From: Fragum whitleyi
Taxonomy: Eukaryota; Mollusca; Bivalvia; Cardiida; Cardiidae
Length of the DNA stretch: 64,000 nucleotides
Direction: 5' to 3'
NCBI GenBank assembly: GCA_948146395.1
Contig: OX411543.1
Location: 31,453,058 to 31,517,057 of the forward strand
Shown: positions 18,777-32,239 of the stretch, piece after piece
Layout of the letters: each line of letters opens with the position of its first letter
Position numbering within the stretch: position 1 is the first letter of the stretch
Position numbers and translations under genes: made by a program
Notes under the pieces: model-generated
What the model was told of the DNA's origin: nothing
What the model saw: only the letters and a program-made list of their open reading frames with translations
The model's database searches: none

Positions 18777-20715
18777 TTGCTTGTTTGATTTAGAACATCT
18801 TGCTAACATAGTTCTTCTTATGAATTGGTGAATTTCGCTGATAATTTCACATAGGTTTTATCATCGTATGATCTTTGTAAATATATATAACGTATAAGTT
18901 CTTGAATATTATGTTGTGTTAAAGATGCTTTCATGTAAATTTTCTGTTCAGCGTTCCTTTATTAGTTATACGGTCTCATAACTGGGTAATGACTATTTAT
19001 TCCCGGCTGGAAAAAATGATGTTCGGCGGCTCGGGTTGAAACGATTTTGTATTGCAGGGAATAAATCGTCACATACCTTGGTAAGAAACCGTGTTTCGAA
19101 TTTTCTAAACTGCTATTTTTTAGACTTAATATCTATCTTTCACCTATTTAAGGCCTTAGTATTAATCAAATGCTTTGAGACCACCAATATCCCCAGACTA
19201 GTCGGCGACTGATCGATGAATTGGCCAATTGAATAAGGGCTTTTTTCTGAGATCTGTGACGTGTTGGTGAATTTCATCTTCAAGTTTAAACCTGTCAACT
19301 AGACGGCGACGTCTGTTAGATTTGTGGAAGACAATATTGTAATGACGACCAATTAACGGCGATTGGCCGGGCTCCTGAAAAATTTGTACACATCGCAGAC
19401 ATCTTTACTGACCCTTTCACTTCCGTTTGGTTTCATCCGGGTACAGGAAGCTTCGAACTATTGTCCACATGAAAAAGCGACGTCATTTTGTTGCACGTGA
19501 AATAAACGCCCGAAGTGACGCGCTGTTATAATTTATCCAAATATTGACGTTTCTTCTCTGGAGGTCTCTTTTTTAACGCATTTTTTTACGAATGATAAAA
19601 CAAATTTACACAATAATGATCAGGCAGAAAACAGCTATAACACGGATAATCGTGTCACAGTAAAAAGATATTGCCCTCGGTGTCGGGGATAACATTATGA
19701 ATTGTTTCCTTCTGCCTTCAGCATCGGGCAACAGTTCAGAACGTCAAGACCAACACCTCGGGACAATAGTTTTCACCATTAAACGAAACACCATGAAAGA
19801 GCTGTATATTGTTTCATATTTTTTTTTTATAATATCCGCCACGTGATCGGTCAACAATATGAACTGTTTCGTCCATGCACAGTAAGCACCGAACTGTTGC
19901 CCGCATAAATGACGTCATGTTCCTGCACGTGTAATAAACCTTCGAAGTGACGCGCACTTAGAAATTTATCCAAAAATCGACGTTTCTTCTTTGTATGTCT
20001 CTTTATAAAACGATTTTTGTTTTTCAAATGATAAAATAAATTTAGGCCTACACAATAGTGATCAGGAAATAAAACACTTAACTATGTCCTCGGTGTCGGG
20101 GTTTGACTGGGTTACTGCCCCTAGATCTATCGATACTAGAGACAGGTATTTTACACATTTTCGTAAGGTCATGTAAGCCGGTAGTGACGTCATTTGATCA
20201 ACGTTAAATGGAAGCTAGAAAATCATAAAGCGTTTGGTAGCGGAATTGCGACATGCAGTTGATCGAAAAGCACGATGAATGCAGCGAAAAATAACAAATA
20301 ATGAGATGATTGTTTGTTTTTCTTTCGTATGTTTATCTCGTAAAGAGCATATTTATGTAAGCAACAGAATTTCAGTCCTTCCATTTTAAATAATGCCGCC
20401 AAAAATCGACATGCATGATGGGAAAATTCTTACGGTTTGTAATTACTTACTTGTCGTGAAAAACACACATCCAATCAGATTGCCGTAAGATTTATACACT
20501 ACCTGTTGTCTCTCACAGACATTGGGGTACCAGTTCATGTCGGGGTTAACATTCACTCGGGAACCCTCGGCAATTCTACGGAATAGACCTCGGTAATAAT
20601 AAGGGCGCAGCCATGAAAGCGCGCCATATCACACGTGGGTTTATATGACGTCACAAACATAACTAGTGATGACGTTGCGAAAAAATAAAATCAATGTAAG
20701 GTTGGAATCGGGCAT

Positions 20716-20775
20716 ATTATAATTTGAAAACAAAACGCAGTGTTTCACTGCGTTTCGCTTTCAAATTAATATAAT
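20716..20775. repeat. AT/GC stem-loop
   Basis: AATTTGAAA...AAACGCAGTG pairs with CACTGCGTTT...TTTCAAATT around a TTT loop, with flanking ATTATA/TAATAT extending the stem. Probably the remains of a fold-back element. Confidence 0.7.
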
Positions 20776-21811
20776 AATAGGTTTAACCTATAGACGGGAA
20801 AAGTAATTTGAAGAAAGAACCATTCTTGACTTAATAATTTACTCAACTTAAGCTACCGAATTTAACAATAAGGCTGCTGCACCCCAAACTTTTGCTGTAT
20901 CGACACGTGTGAATGATGTATCAAATTCAATAAAAAAAAGTACAGTTAAAATGTGAAATAAACTTCCCCAGGTGCTGTACAAAACATGCACATGATCACT
21001 TATTTTCAAAAAACCAAAATAGGCTATTTATCAAATCGATGGCTACTTGATTTTTCTCATTTATTTCTAGATGGATTTCGATAGTCACAGTCATTTAGAA
21101 TAGATAAGCGTTAACATCGGAAGAAATTAACATAATATCAGTGAAAGATACTCAAAACAATTCTTATTGGGTTCTCTTCGTAAACTATGTAACTTTGAAT
21201 ATGGGCGCACGTATTATAGAAACTGCGTCAGGTCTAAATCCTAAAGGATGCGATTCCGACAAGGTGTTGGCGGGCATAGCTTTACTAAAATAGCTGTATT
21301 TACATTTTTTTAAAAATCAAACTGCGAATTTTGTTATAGATTTCATCTTTTTCAAGTCTTAACCGGGAATATTGCTATTGATTTAATCTCTTTCAAACCT
21401 TATCCCGCTTTTCAACCCGACGTTAAAGCGCAACAACAATGACGTTGTTTAAGCGGGAAAAAGTAGCGTCTTTTTCCCCAAAGTGTAGAATGACGTCATT
21501 TGCGGAGGGTAAAAAGAAAACGTCATCCAGACGAGATTCTAAGCATAAATGTGTATCTTTTTACATGTAAGGCTGATTCTTACCCTAATTTTACGACAAC
21601 AATCTAAATTTTGATAATGATCGACAGGAATAAAATCGAAGAAAAAATTGTTGATAAATTAAAATAAATGATAAAACAAAATGGCGAAATCTCGCGAGAT
21701 CATCATCCTCCATGTAGGTCGCCATTACGAAACAAAATTAAACTTTGATGGTATATGTATTTCATTTTGATTTTCATTATTTTAATGTTTTACACGCGTT
21801 ATCTAGAAGCG

Positions 21812-21865
21812 GGAAAAGCCGCAAAGCGCCATTCGGGCGCTTTGCGTTACTTTTCCCGTATAACA
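21812..21865. repeat. GC-rich stem-loop
   Basis: CGGGAAAAGC...GCAAAGCGCC pairs with GGCGCTTTGC...ACTTTTCCCG across an ATTCG loop. Similar GCGGGAAAA ends occur at 21405-21465, suggesting a small element family. Confidence 0.7.
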
Positions 21866-22380
21866 TGCCAAAATGATTTCCACAGACGATCGGAAAACAT
21901 TAAAGGAATAAACATTTCTTCAAGCGTATTAACCAAAGTCCAGGAGCCGAATTACCGAAAAAATGGCCAAAAGTCACTGCACTTACGTCCGAGCCTCACC
22001 TCGATGTGAAGTCCGAGCGATGTTCCGAGTGGGTTAACATTATGAACTGTTGTCCTCTGCCTTCGGCTAGCAGTTTAGAACGTCAACCCCTCCAACTCGG
22101 GACATGAGTTTTCGCTGTTAAACGAAACACCATGAAATCACTGTATTCTAATCGACCGATGAAAAGTTGGAATTAGCATGAGAATTTTCTAATTTTGCTG
22201 TATACAATGATGGGCTATCAAGCGCATAACTTTCATTTAGTTAAAACAAACTTGAAAAATTGTACTGAAAGAAAGTTGTGTTATGTGTGTTGCCTTTGAA
22301 TTGTCCTCTACAAAAGCTGCTTGATGTACTCCCATGAACCTTCTATACACGTTAATCACACGTTAATCAATTTTATTCTT

Positions 22381-23777
22381 ACACATGAAATAATGCTATG
22401 TGTCCTCGTATTTACGCTTGTATATTATCTATCATTACCACATAAGCACCATTTCAAACGAATGAATCCGGAATAATTGTGTATGTGTGTGTGCGGGAAA
22501 GTGAAATAAATGATGACATTAGGATATAACAAACTCGGGGGGGGGGGGGGGGGGGGGGGGGGGAGTAGAAATTGCTTCATGGAAAGTTAAAGGTGTCTTT
22601 AAGCGTTTCTTTTTTTTTTTCTTTTACCACTTTTATCACTTTTGCGAGCGATTTGTGAACAGTCTCGTACATAAGATTACATTTTTAAACGTAACTTGCC
22701 GATTGGCCGACCAGAGTATGGAATATGTCGTCTCATTCAAGCAGAGGATACGGTACAGTGTTTTTAGATCTACAGGGTGAAGATATGCAGGAGAGCTTTA
22801 GCGATGACGTGTTTCTCTTCCATCCTTTCGAACATGTTGTGCCGGGATATGTCAAACATATTTAGCGGCGTGAAATAGACATTTACCTCGATCGAAACCA
22901 TTCTAAATCGCTCGTTCAGCGTCCAAATCAAGCATTCCACACTCACTCAAATCATTCAAAGACAAGATTATATTTTGTGTGGACTTTGAAGTATTGTCTT
23001 TGAAGGAACATTGCCAGAGAAGTGCGTCACTTTAATGATAGAGTGTAATCAAATTTGATAGGAATTAACAGTGATTATATACCCCCCCCCCCCAATCAAG
23101 TTCAGTCAAATTCGCTCCCAAGTCATTCAGGTGCATTCCAAATTCATTCCAAAATCCGTGATTCACCTTGCTAATTTCAAGATTCTACTTACCGTAATGC
23201 CTGCATTTTCAGCAAAAACATTCTTTTTTACAAGATATTCAAACTCCATAAATATCACCGATATGCTTTTGTTCAAGATGTCCAATAATTAGGAAGGTTG
23301 CTTCTAAACATGGGATGGAACCTTAGGAAAACATAGAAACGTGGATTTTTTAATAAAAAAAGTAAACAATTGCATGGAAAAAGCTATTGGCAAGTGAGTC
23401 CACATTTTGGTATTTTGATGGCGTTAATTTTTTTATGGACGACTGTCACGGAGTTCATGTTTTAGGACTGGATTCTTTAAGAGGCCAAATTAGAAGAGAA
23501 ACTAATAAAGTGAGCTTTGGCTCCACACGAAAGACGTCACGGTTGAAACAGTCATATAGGCCTACATTTTGTTTGTTTCAGTGTAAGATCGATTTATCTT
23601 TCAGTGAGTGAATATCAAAAACTTTATTTTAACGAGTAGCGGAATTGAAAAACTTGTGTCAGGAACTTCCGTACCACGCGCGTCTCCCGCTGTTTTGATG
23701 ATAAAAAAAATATGATATTTATGCAATGAAGTAGGGGTGGGGCTTAAGTAGGGGATAGGGTTTCTTCCGATGATTTA
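22381..23777 (+). repeat. Duplicated block A, copy A1
   Basis: It is nearly identical to 25672-27066 (A2) over 1.4 kb. By eye the differences are one substitution (GCTATG versus GTTATG) and the lengths of the G, T and C runs. It contains no recognisable gene; two small open frames in it have no domain. Positions 23570-23650 match one arm of the fold-back family F1. Confidence 0.9.
22538..22563 (+). repeat. Poly(G) run
   Basis: An uninterrupted G run of about 26 nt; the A2 copy (from about 25828) has a slightly different length. Run length is unreliable in sequencing. Confidence 0.85.
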
Positions 23778-24009
23778 TGCATACAGGCCTATCATCAAAA
23801 GCGGAGTAGGCCTACAATCTGCATCGTCCGTAGTACAGATTTCTGTCCTCGGAATGCGATGCTATTTTTGGACTGGTCGCATCCAATGAAATATGTAACG
23901 TTCAAAATTAAGACTACATCATCCGCTGCTCTTGATCTATCGATACTAGTAGTTAGTCTCTCAGACAGCGGACTACCAGTTTACCAAGTAAGCGTAAAGT
24001 AATATTTTT

Positions 24010-24417
24010 AAAGATATCTATAGAACTAGAGAGCCAGGAACTTTTCATCGCTTCAAAAAAGAACTAGAACTTGAGCCCCTAGAAGAAAGAAGGAAAAATC
24101 TGCGACTTGTCCTAATGTACAAGGTGGTTGAGGGGTTAGTACCGTCCCTGCTTGCATCAAAATTCCTCACATTCCAAAAGCCAAAAAGGTCAATTAGAAC
24201 AAAGAAATACACTGATCTCATCAGCACAAACATAGTAGAAAAACATGTTTGCAACAACACAAAAAGCCTAACCATACCCGCAGCAAAAACAACACAATAC
24301 AAGCACTCATTCTTTGTAAACACCACTATCCAGTGGAATCACCTGCCAAATGCAACAGTGCATGCAGGCTCGTTAGCGGCCTTTAAGACGGCCCTCAAAA
24401 ACGAGAGCCAGTAATAT
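24010..24417 (+). pseudogene. LINE reverse transcriptase C-terminal remnant
   Basis: The open frame reads ...LEPLEERRKNLRLVLMYKVV, then YKHSFFVNTTIQWNHLPNAT and SLAAFKTAL before TAA. This is the conserved extreme C-terminus of CR1/L2-like LINE polyproteins (LEERR...LYK...WN.LP). The reverse transcriptase core is missing, so it is a 5'-truncated copy. The same remnant is present in B2. Confidence 0.8.
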
Positions 24418-25428
24418 GGTAACACACACTTCCGTTGTATAAAAGCCTTCTAAGGATTCTACAACGTACACATACAGATACAGAAAGAGCTTCCAGTCTA
24501 CAATGACCTACTTCGTCTCTCAACCATGCAATATTGAATACAAAGTTCGACAACCTGACGTTTATTTACAATAAGTGAAAGATAAACAACGCACTAGCGC
24601 AGGTGATCAGTAAGTAACTCTTTATTTTGTACATTTGTGGCGAGTTTTCCGCCATTTACTGCCTTCAATATAGTTTCTGATCCAACATTAACGATGCTCT
24701 GAACTTCGTTTGATCTGTTCCTATCTTAATTCAACCACAGATCCTAGTACAAATGGATCCTAGTAAATATTTATGTTTGATTTATTTAGAGTCCCTGATT
24801 CAACACTGTTTCACGCCTGGCTACATGATCATTACACGTCACAAAATCTCGTCAATATTTTTAAATGGTTTAATGAAATGTCCGCTAGATCTATACAGTT
24901 GGATTAAATTCTAAAACCTCATCTAAATCTTGGTTACAGACGACAAATTATTGATGACGTAAGGATTAGATCGAAATTCAAAGGCGGGACTTGCAACCCC
25001 CCCCCCCCCCCCAAAAAAAAAAAATAAAAAAATTGGAAGAGTCCATATAATTTTAGGTCCAAACTATTGTTATTGACAAAATGTTAACAACAAGAAACAG
25101 TGTTTGAGTTTGTAAGGACATGCAGTGGCATATCTAGATGTATTGTCAAATTTGTTGTGAACAAAAAAAACATAAACCTTTCTTAGGTTGGTTATCAGCA
25201 TTTCATATATATATATAGAGAAAGAGAGAGTTTGTAAGGAAATGGAGTGGCGTATCTAGATGCCAGTAATACCCGAAAGAGAAGTTAGGCAGTATATATA
25301 GATAGAAAGGATTGTTCTGATAACATAAACCTCTAAGATCTATATAGTTTGCAGCAAAAATAACATTTAGATATTTGAGGGATGTGTCATGAGAGATGTC
25401 AAGGAGCGAGGCAAGCAATCCATTAATT

Positions 25429-25673
25429 ACAAGATACAAAATTTTATTTAGTGTCGGTTTCAAAATAACAATTGTAACATTAGCGATGTATCGCTATTAT
25501 CCGACATACATACAACATACAAGACAACACATAATTTACAATCACAACACATGCAAAGCATAGCAAAGCAAAGCAAAATAAAATGAATAAAACAAACCCC
25601 AAGCCCTCCCTATTTCCGGGTAGTATCAAGTACTACTACCAGCAGAAATAAAGCCCTCGATGGAGTAGAATAC
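25429..25673 (-). mobile_element. Truncated 3' end of LINE-2, minus strand
   Basis: It matches 38337-38594 and is cut exactly at the B1/A2 junction. On the minus strand it ends in TTTTGTATCTTGTAATT, with one TTGTATC tail unit where the B2 copy has two. Confidence 0.8.
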
Positions 25674-27066
25674 ACATGAAATAATGTTATGTGTCCTCGT
25701 ATTTACGCTTGTATATTATCTATCATTACCACATAAGCACCATTTCAAACGAATGAATCCGGAATAATTGTGTATGTGTGTGTGCGGGAAAGTGAAATAA
25801 ATGATGACATTAGGATATAACAAACTCGGGGGGGGGGGGGGGGGGGGGGGGAGTAGAAATTGCTTCATGGAAAGTTAAAGGTGTCTTTAAGCGTTTCTTT
25901 TTTTTTCTTTTACCACTTTTATCACTTTTGCGAGCGATTTGTGAACAGTCTCGTACATAAGATTACATTTTTAAACGTAACTTGCCGATTGGCCGACCAG
26001 AGTATGGAATATGTCGTCTCATTCAAGCAGAGGATACGGTACAGTGTTTTTAGATCTACAGGGTGAAGATATGCAGGAGAGCTTTAGCGATGACGTGTTT
26101 CTCTTCCATCCTTTCGAACATGTTGTGCCGGGATATGTCAAACATATTTAGCGGCGTGAAATAGACATTTACCTCGATCGAAACCATTCTAAATCGCTCG
26201 TTCAGCGTCCAAATCAAGCATTCCACACTCACTCAAATCATTCAAAGACAAGATTATATTTTGTGTGGACTTTGAAGTATTGTCTTTGAAGGAACATTGC
26301 CAGAGAAGTGCGTCACTTTAATGATAGAGTGTAATCAAATTTGATAGGAATTAACAGTGATTATATACCCCCCCCCCCCCCCAATCAAGTTCAGTCAAAT
26401 TCGCTCCCAAGTCATTCAGGTGCATTCCAAATTCATTCCAAAATCCGTGATTCACCTTGCTAATTTCAAGATTCTACTTACCGTAATGCCTGCATTTTCA
26501 GCAAAAACATTCTTTTTTACAAGATATTCAAACTCCATAAATATCACCGATATGCTTTTGTTCAAGATGTCCAATAATTAGGAAGGTTGCTTCTAAACAT
26601 GGGATGGAACCTTAGGAAAACATAGAAACGTGGATTTTTTAATAAAAAAAGTAAACAATTGCATGGAAAAAGCTATTGGCAAGTGAGTCCACATTTTGGT
26701 ATTTTGATGGCGTTAATTTTTTTATGGACGACTGTCACGGAGTTCATGTTTTAGGACTGGATTCTTTAAGAGGCCAAATTAGAAGAGAAACTAATAAAGT
26801 GAGCTTTGGCTCCACACGAAAGACGTCACGGTTGAAACAGTCATATAGGCCTACATTTTGTTTGTTTCAGTGTAAGATCGATTTATCTTTCAGTGAGTGA
26901 ATATCAAAAACTTTATTTTAACGAGTAGCGGAATTGAAAAACTTGTGTCAGGAACTTCCGTACCACGCGCGTCTCCCGCTGTTTTGATGATAAAAAAAAT
27001 ATGATATTTATGCAATGAAGTAGGGGTGGGGCTTAAGTAGGGGATAGGGTTTCTTCCGATGATTTA
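25672..27066 (+). repeat. Duplicated block A, copy A2
   Basis: Second copy of 22381-23777, directly joined to the end of B1 with an AC overlap. At its right end (GATGATTTA) it continues into the 9.6-kb X segment rather than into B. Confidence 0.9.
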
Positions 27067-27424
27067 CATGCCAAGAATATCCTGTACCAAAACTCCCTTT
27101 TAAGAAATAATAGCAAAAAGACCCTATCTCTCTGATTGTCCGTTAATATCCCATTAAAAGTGTCAGAGAACAGTAGACCGTCTCGTCTTTGTTATGTATG
27201 CGGTTTTAATTACCCTGATGGGCACCGAGAAGCCATAAATTTATTCAGTCGGATTGTTGGACACATTTTCATTGTCTGCCTGGTCTTTCACTTTATCATT
27301 GCTTACAAAAGGCCAGTTTAAAGTAGAAAAAGTTGTGTTACTTTGTTTTCTTTATGATATTCGATTCTATTTCTCAAACTTATTTAAATAACAATTATAC
27401 GTTACTTCAGGAATACACAGAAAT

Positions 27425-27457
<33 letters not shown>

Positions 27458-28000
27458 ACACACACACAAAAAACCCCCATAAATTCTTGCTTTCGTCACA
27501 AATTTTTCAATACGTAGGTCTAGTATTGAACTTTAGTTGTAAAGTTTTATATTAAACTTTAAAAATAAGACAATTTGAGAAAATAAAAAAATGCTCAAAA
27601 GATTGGATTGGATCGATCAAAGGTTGATTAGAAATGCAGTCGGGAAATACCGTTTTCAAAATTCTTTTTTTTTTTTTTTTTTTTTTCAATTAACAACGTG
27701 CAAAGATTTTTTTTTTCAATAACACTATTTCTGCGAAAGAGATCATGTTATAGCAGTAAGGATTTGGAATATTGTAATATGGTATTGGGTTATGGTAAAA
27801 GGGAAGATTAAACATTATTCTTTCCCATGCTGATTTCTGGAACAATCCGGGTTCGATCGTTCAGTTTGAAATTTGTCATCTTCTATCGTTTTGTTAAAAA
27901 AAAATTACATAAAATATCCTAACCAATCTTTTCCTCTATCTGTCTGAATTTATCTTTTCCTGTCTCTTTTCTTTTTCTGTCTCTCTTGCTTTTTCCGCCT
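27067..28000. other. Left part of X, no gene
   Basis: A small open frame at 27136-27321 includes CYVCGFNYPDGHREA, whose Cys pair is suggestive but not a recognised domain. A poly(A)-(CA)n run lies at 27426-27469 and a poly(T) run at 27664-27686. Confidence 0.4.
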
Positions 28001-28073
28001 CTCTGTCTGTCTGTCTCACTCTCTGTCTGTCTGTTTGTCTGCATGCCCTCTCTCTTTCTTGTTCTCTCACTTT

Positions 28074-28154
<81 letters not shown>

Positions 28155-28157
28155 CCT

Positions 28158-28223
<66 letters not shown>

Positions 28224-28226
28224 CTC
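27970..28226 (+). repeat. (CT)n microsatellite with CTGT and CCCT interruptions
   Basis: Almost pure CT dinucleotide for about 150 bp (28076-28220), preceded by CTGTCTGT-type variants. It opens long Ser/Leu frames that are not genes. Confidence 0.95.
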
Positions 28227-29751
28227 CACATTTTTGTTCCGAAAGTTTCAGATTATGTAGTTATACTTGTAGTAGAGTTTATTTTACAAAACAAGAAATA
28301 AAAAAAAATAAAACAGAAGATTTATTGTATACAAAAAGAGTAAAAAAAATCCTCTACGAATCCTCTACGAAATTGACTTGTATGTTTTTATAAGGTTAAA
28401 TGCCATTTTTAACACTATCACAGTTATATTGCGGCGGCTGGTGACCATCACATGATTTTCTTTCGTTTCTCACACCAGCGGAAGATTCAAAATATTTCGT
28501 CCGAGTCATCAACTGCTTATTCCTCTTAAGAATACTACTTATCAAACGACCTAGGTGGGAAAATAATGACTCGTGTCACAACGACTTTTGTTAATTTTGC
28601 CGTATGAATCTTGCCAAGTCGTTGTTCGAACTCTCAACCCAGGATTTGCAGCCAAAATCGTTACCGTTGGGCTAGCCTGACTCGACTCTCATAAAAGTTC
28701 GGTATTTTATTTAACAAGCTAAGATGTTACACTGGTTGGGAAAAATAAAAGCATCTTCCATTGTAACCATAGCAACGCAATCAAAATTTGATATGTCCAA
28801 CAATTAATTACATGCAATGGTCATTTCATTCCCATAAATAACACATCTGGAACCATGTTTGCGGCTCGAATTAAACATGTGGCCTTAGAGTCTTTTGGAA
28901 AGAAAACAAAATTTGAAGTAAATAGAAGGAAATGCGCCCCGTGGAAGCTCTACGATCTTTCTTTTTGGAAAGATGAGTTGGGGTGGGGTGGGGGTTCAGA
29001 GATATGATGATGCGTTGTTGAATGCTTTCACGCCTAAAGTTCTATAAATGATAATGCAGAACACTAGTCAATGTCTCGCTTCCTTTCATACACAAGATTA
29101 TACATTTCATCATTTACGCAAAAAATGTAACTTTAACGTTCGGTCTTATTTAAAAATGTATACATATCCTGACTAGACTGTGCAAAATGATCGGACTGAC
29201 CGAGATTAAACTTTTTACTTTTGGAAAATGTTCTAAATCTATTCAGTATTCATGTATTGAAATGCAAACGATGATTGGCGAGCGACATGCTGAGTATAGC
29301 AAACAAATATGGCAGATTTTTTTTCTATCTTGGTTTATGATGAAACATTGAAGCATTTATCTATTTATTTTAAAATATCAGTTTTAAAGCGCCATCGTCC
29401 GGTATGTTCAAGATAGGCCGCACGCTATCCTGAACACTGTTTATGTTTAACGTTTTCTATTTCCTGAATGTTCAGCTAACTTTCAGCTCACCTGAGCACG
29501 TGGTGTTTCATGGGGACGAGCCGTTTTGATCATTGAATGTCTGTCGTCGTAATTGATCTTATTCTGCAAAGGTCGAAAAAGCTACCTCGAAAATATGATT
29601 TCTATAGACGGTGCAACTAAGGTGTTTTTTTTTTTTTTTGTTTTGTTTTTTTTTTTCATGTATAACATGACAGTTGGAGCACCCAACATTATATTCCTGG
29701 TATTTCTACCATCAGCGCTACCATTAAAAATTGCTTCCTTTCCTGGTCTTC
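28227..29751. other. Unassigned part of X
   Basis: About 28730-28920 shows weak similarity to 31985-32170 (CATAGCAACG, AATTAATTACATG, GGTCATT), so it is an old dispersed repeat. At about 28600-28690 a degenerate tRNA-like B box on the minus strand may be SINE debris. No exon recognised. Confidence 0.4.
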
Positions 29752-29860
29752 AGGTGGGAGATCAATGTAAGAAAAGATATGTGCCGCCGTTTCGGTCATA
29801 TTTAGACTACCGTTCACATTTCACTGAAAAGTGTCAAGTTCAATGTAACAGTCATAGGTA
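29752..29860 (+). other. Possible isolated exon
   Basis: A 110-nt open stretch is bordered by CTGGTCTTCAG and a GTAAAATC donor. It encodes about 36 residues with three Cys (VGDQCKKRY, EKCQVQC). It has no recognised family and no partner exon nearby, so it may be chance or TE-derived. Confidence 0.2.
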
Positions 29861-29948
29861 AAATCAAACCATTGCCTGGGAAATTTCAAAACCACATATG
29901 TTGCAATTCTCAAAAGTAGTAAAATTGGTATATCGTAAGCGGAAGGCT

Positions 29949-30455
29949 TAAACCTCGTATCTACAGCTTGAAAGAACGTGAGTTACGAGGTTTTTGTCGT
30001 ACATTGGTAATATTGTTTTCGAGACTTTATAATACAGTTTCGTGCTTATATGTTCATTCACCATTTTTTTCTATGGAGGTAGGTATACTATTTTCAAAAT
30101 GGAAATGTCACAAAATCGAATTATTTGAGCATATTTCTACAAAAAGGAGATCTAGTACTATAAAAGGTTAAAAAAGGGTATCAGCTAATTTCTGTGAGTA
30201 CTTGGGTATTTACGAATAAGATTTTTTTATATATATTGCACAATTTAGGCCACCGAAACAATATTACAAAAAGTGTTTACAAAAACATATAAGAGAATAG
30301 CGATCAAACTTAGCTAAATTATTGCACTGAAATGTTCAAAATCATGGTTTAAATTCTTGTAACAATAAATTTTGGTTTATCGTTGGCTAGAGACTTAAAC
30401 CTCGTTTTTACGGCTTGAATACACTGGGGCTATATGAGATTTTTGTCGCTCTAGG
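29949..30455. repeat. P1-like palindrome remnants
   Basis: TAAACCTCGTATCTACAGCTTG at 29949 pairs partly with GAGTTACGAGGTTTTT. A weaker copy (AAACCTCGTTTTTACGGCTTG) lies at about 30395. Both resemble the P1 fold-back family. Confidence 0.45.
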
Positions 30456-30731
30456 ACGATATGATTTTAGAGTCCCGATAATAACCGGTTGAGTATCATG
30501 CTAAGGTTTTCATATAGTATTTAAATAACATAACCAAAATAAACTGCATTTGCAATAGTTGGGCGATCCGTTAATTATATTATGCAGGTCAGCAAGAAAA
30601 TGGATGTCGAATAAGGGGGCATCAAACCATTACCTGGTATCCCCATTTTTTCTCAAGTTTACGGAATTTGCAAATACATATTCTACATTTAATAACTGAG
30701 TAACACTAAAGCATTTCTTCTTCTCTGCTTT

Positions 30732-31264
30732 AAGCCTATTTTACATTTGCCACGATCGCCTTACCATATTGCCACGATTCACAAATCGTGCGGTGTCCGC
30801 ACGGGTTTCATTAAGCTGTCACAAGAATCATTGAGTTACCCTTGCGGCCATCGCAAGGTAAATGTGCGACCCCCGCTTCGAGAATTGTGCGATTTGACAA
30901 CTTTATACACTGTAGACAGTGCAGCAGCCGTACAACCATCGTGCGGAACCCGTGCGGGGACCCTAGGATGATCCGTTCTATACTCATAGGCAAAACATCA
31001 TACGGTAGCCTTTCGATGTCCGTGCGGCGATCGTGCGATGCCTAGACGACCTGTCTACGGACTACGCTCTCCGTACGGTCTTGAATTTTAAAAATTCGTA
31101 TTCCTATTTTTTTTAAAAAAATCTCTAGGTTCTGCGACACCCGTAAAACCATGCGATGATCACATGGACACCGTATGTCGCCGCACGGGCGTCGCACGAT
31201 TTTTGAATTGTGGCGAGTTACGGGCCTCGTACGGGCTCCTTATTCCAAATGTAAACTAGGCTTT
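30732..31264. mobile_element. GC-rich TIR element
   Basis: The ends are AAGCCTATTTTACATTTG and, reversed, AAGCCTAGTTTACATTTG. The interior is unusually GC-rich and full of CGCACGG / TCGTGCGA-type words in both orientations, giving strong internal folding. It stands out from the AT-rich surroundings. No coding content. Confidence 0.7.
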
Positions 31265-32239
31265 ACGGACACATACCAGTATAAGAAATTGTCAAAATAG
31301 AAATATGTCTTAAATATGACCATGGTTTTAAGATGAGCAGTTTTTTCGAGTCCGAGACTCCCATATGGTAATTAGGACTCGCAAAACTATCCGATAAAGT
31401 GCCAGGAACCCTCTTTTTTATGACTCTTGTCTGCTCTGTACTAGTCGACTTACAAAATTCTGTTCTGCTCTGTTGGTTAAAAAAGATACGCAATTCTAAG
31501 CACAATGTATTGGTTAAATAACGAATCTATGGAAATATTAAGAAAAAGAAAGGAAAGCAAGAAATATATATGATCAGTAATTTTTTCTCGCAAGTCAACA
31601 TGACTGAAAAATGCATAATCCTTCCTGATGTTTTTTTTTTTTTTTTTTTTTTTTTCTACATGTGCGCAACACCCACCCTCAGATCTGTCTCTGCATCCGC
31701 ACATTCTGATCAAAGTCTTCAAATATCAATCTCTCAATTTCTCGCCATTACGCAAAAATAAAAGGTTTTGAAATTAGTATTATTACTAAAGGTTACATCA
31801 CATACGATTGTTTCATAATATTTCTTTTATAAAAAAGTCTCTTGGTAGTACATTTAGCAACACACACTTTAAAATCGGATTTTAAAACAAAATGCATGTG
31901 AGGTGTATCATTTTGATTACTCGATTGGTATATCAGATTCTTGATTTTGTCAGACATACATAAAAGTATTGGAAAGTTTAAGATGTTTGGCAAAACTGAA
32001 TACAACCTCCAGTATGAATTGTAGCTATGGCAACGGAGGTATTTTGACATATCTCACTAAATTTGTGAACTATTAATTACATGTAATGGTCATTAATAAG
32101 GGCAGCTGGTATTGAATCCATATACATGTAGCTTTAGAATCTTGGATTGCATGGATAACATGTATTCGAGAAAAATGTTTCGTTTTCACACCAAAAATAG
32201 AAAATACATCATTCTAAATGATCTTGTAAAAAGAGAAGT
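31265..32239. other. Unassigned part of X
   Basis: A poly(T) run lies at 31631-31656, followed by CATCCGCACATTCTGATCAAAG, which resembles the M1 MITE core. About 31985-32170 is related to 28730-28920. No exon recognised. Confidence 0.4.

Larger units (their letters stand above)
18777..22380. other. Gene-free stretch of repeat remnants and hairpins
   Basis: No exons were recognised. About 19669-19815 and 22015-22145 are related repeats (shared GGTTAACATTATGAA-type start and GTTAAACGAAACACCATGAAA end); fragments recur at 20085 and 17255. Strong hairpins lie at 20716-20775 (AAACGCAGTG/CACTGCGTTT core), 21405-21465 and 21812-21865 (GCAAAGCGCC/GGCGCTTTGC core). GACGTCA-type motifs are frequent. 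Confidence 0.55.
23778..25673 (+). repeat. Duplicated block B, copy B1
   Basis: It matches 36689-38594 (B2) almost exactly: one clear substitution, homopolymer and AT-repeat length changes, and one extra GATACAA unit in B2. It carries a LINE 3' fragment on the plus strand (about 24010-24417). At its right end it holds about 240 bp of the 3' terminus of the minus-strand LINE, which is complete only beside B2. Confidence 0.9.

Noticed and set aside
24045..24326. Minus-strand open frame, also at 36956-37237
   Set aside because: It is antisense to the LINE C-terminal remnant, whose plus-strand frame has recognisable family residues.
27986..28393. Long Ser/Leu-rich open frames
   Set aside because: They are translations of the (CT)n microsatellite; no start context, domain or splice support.
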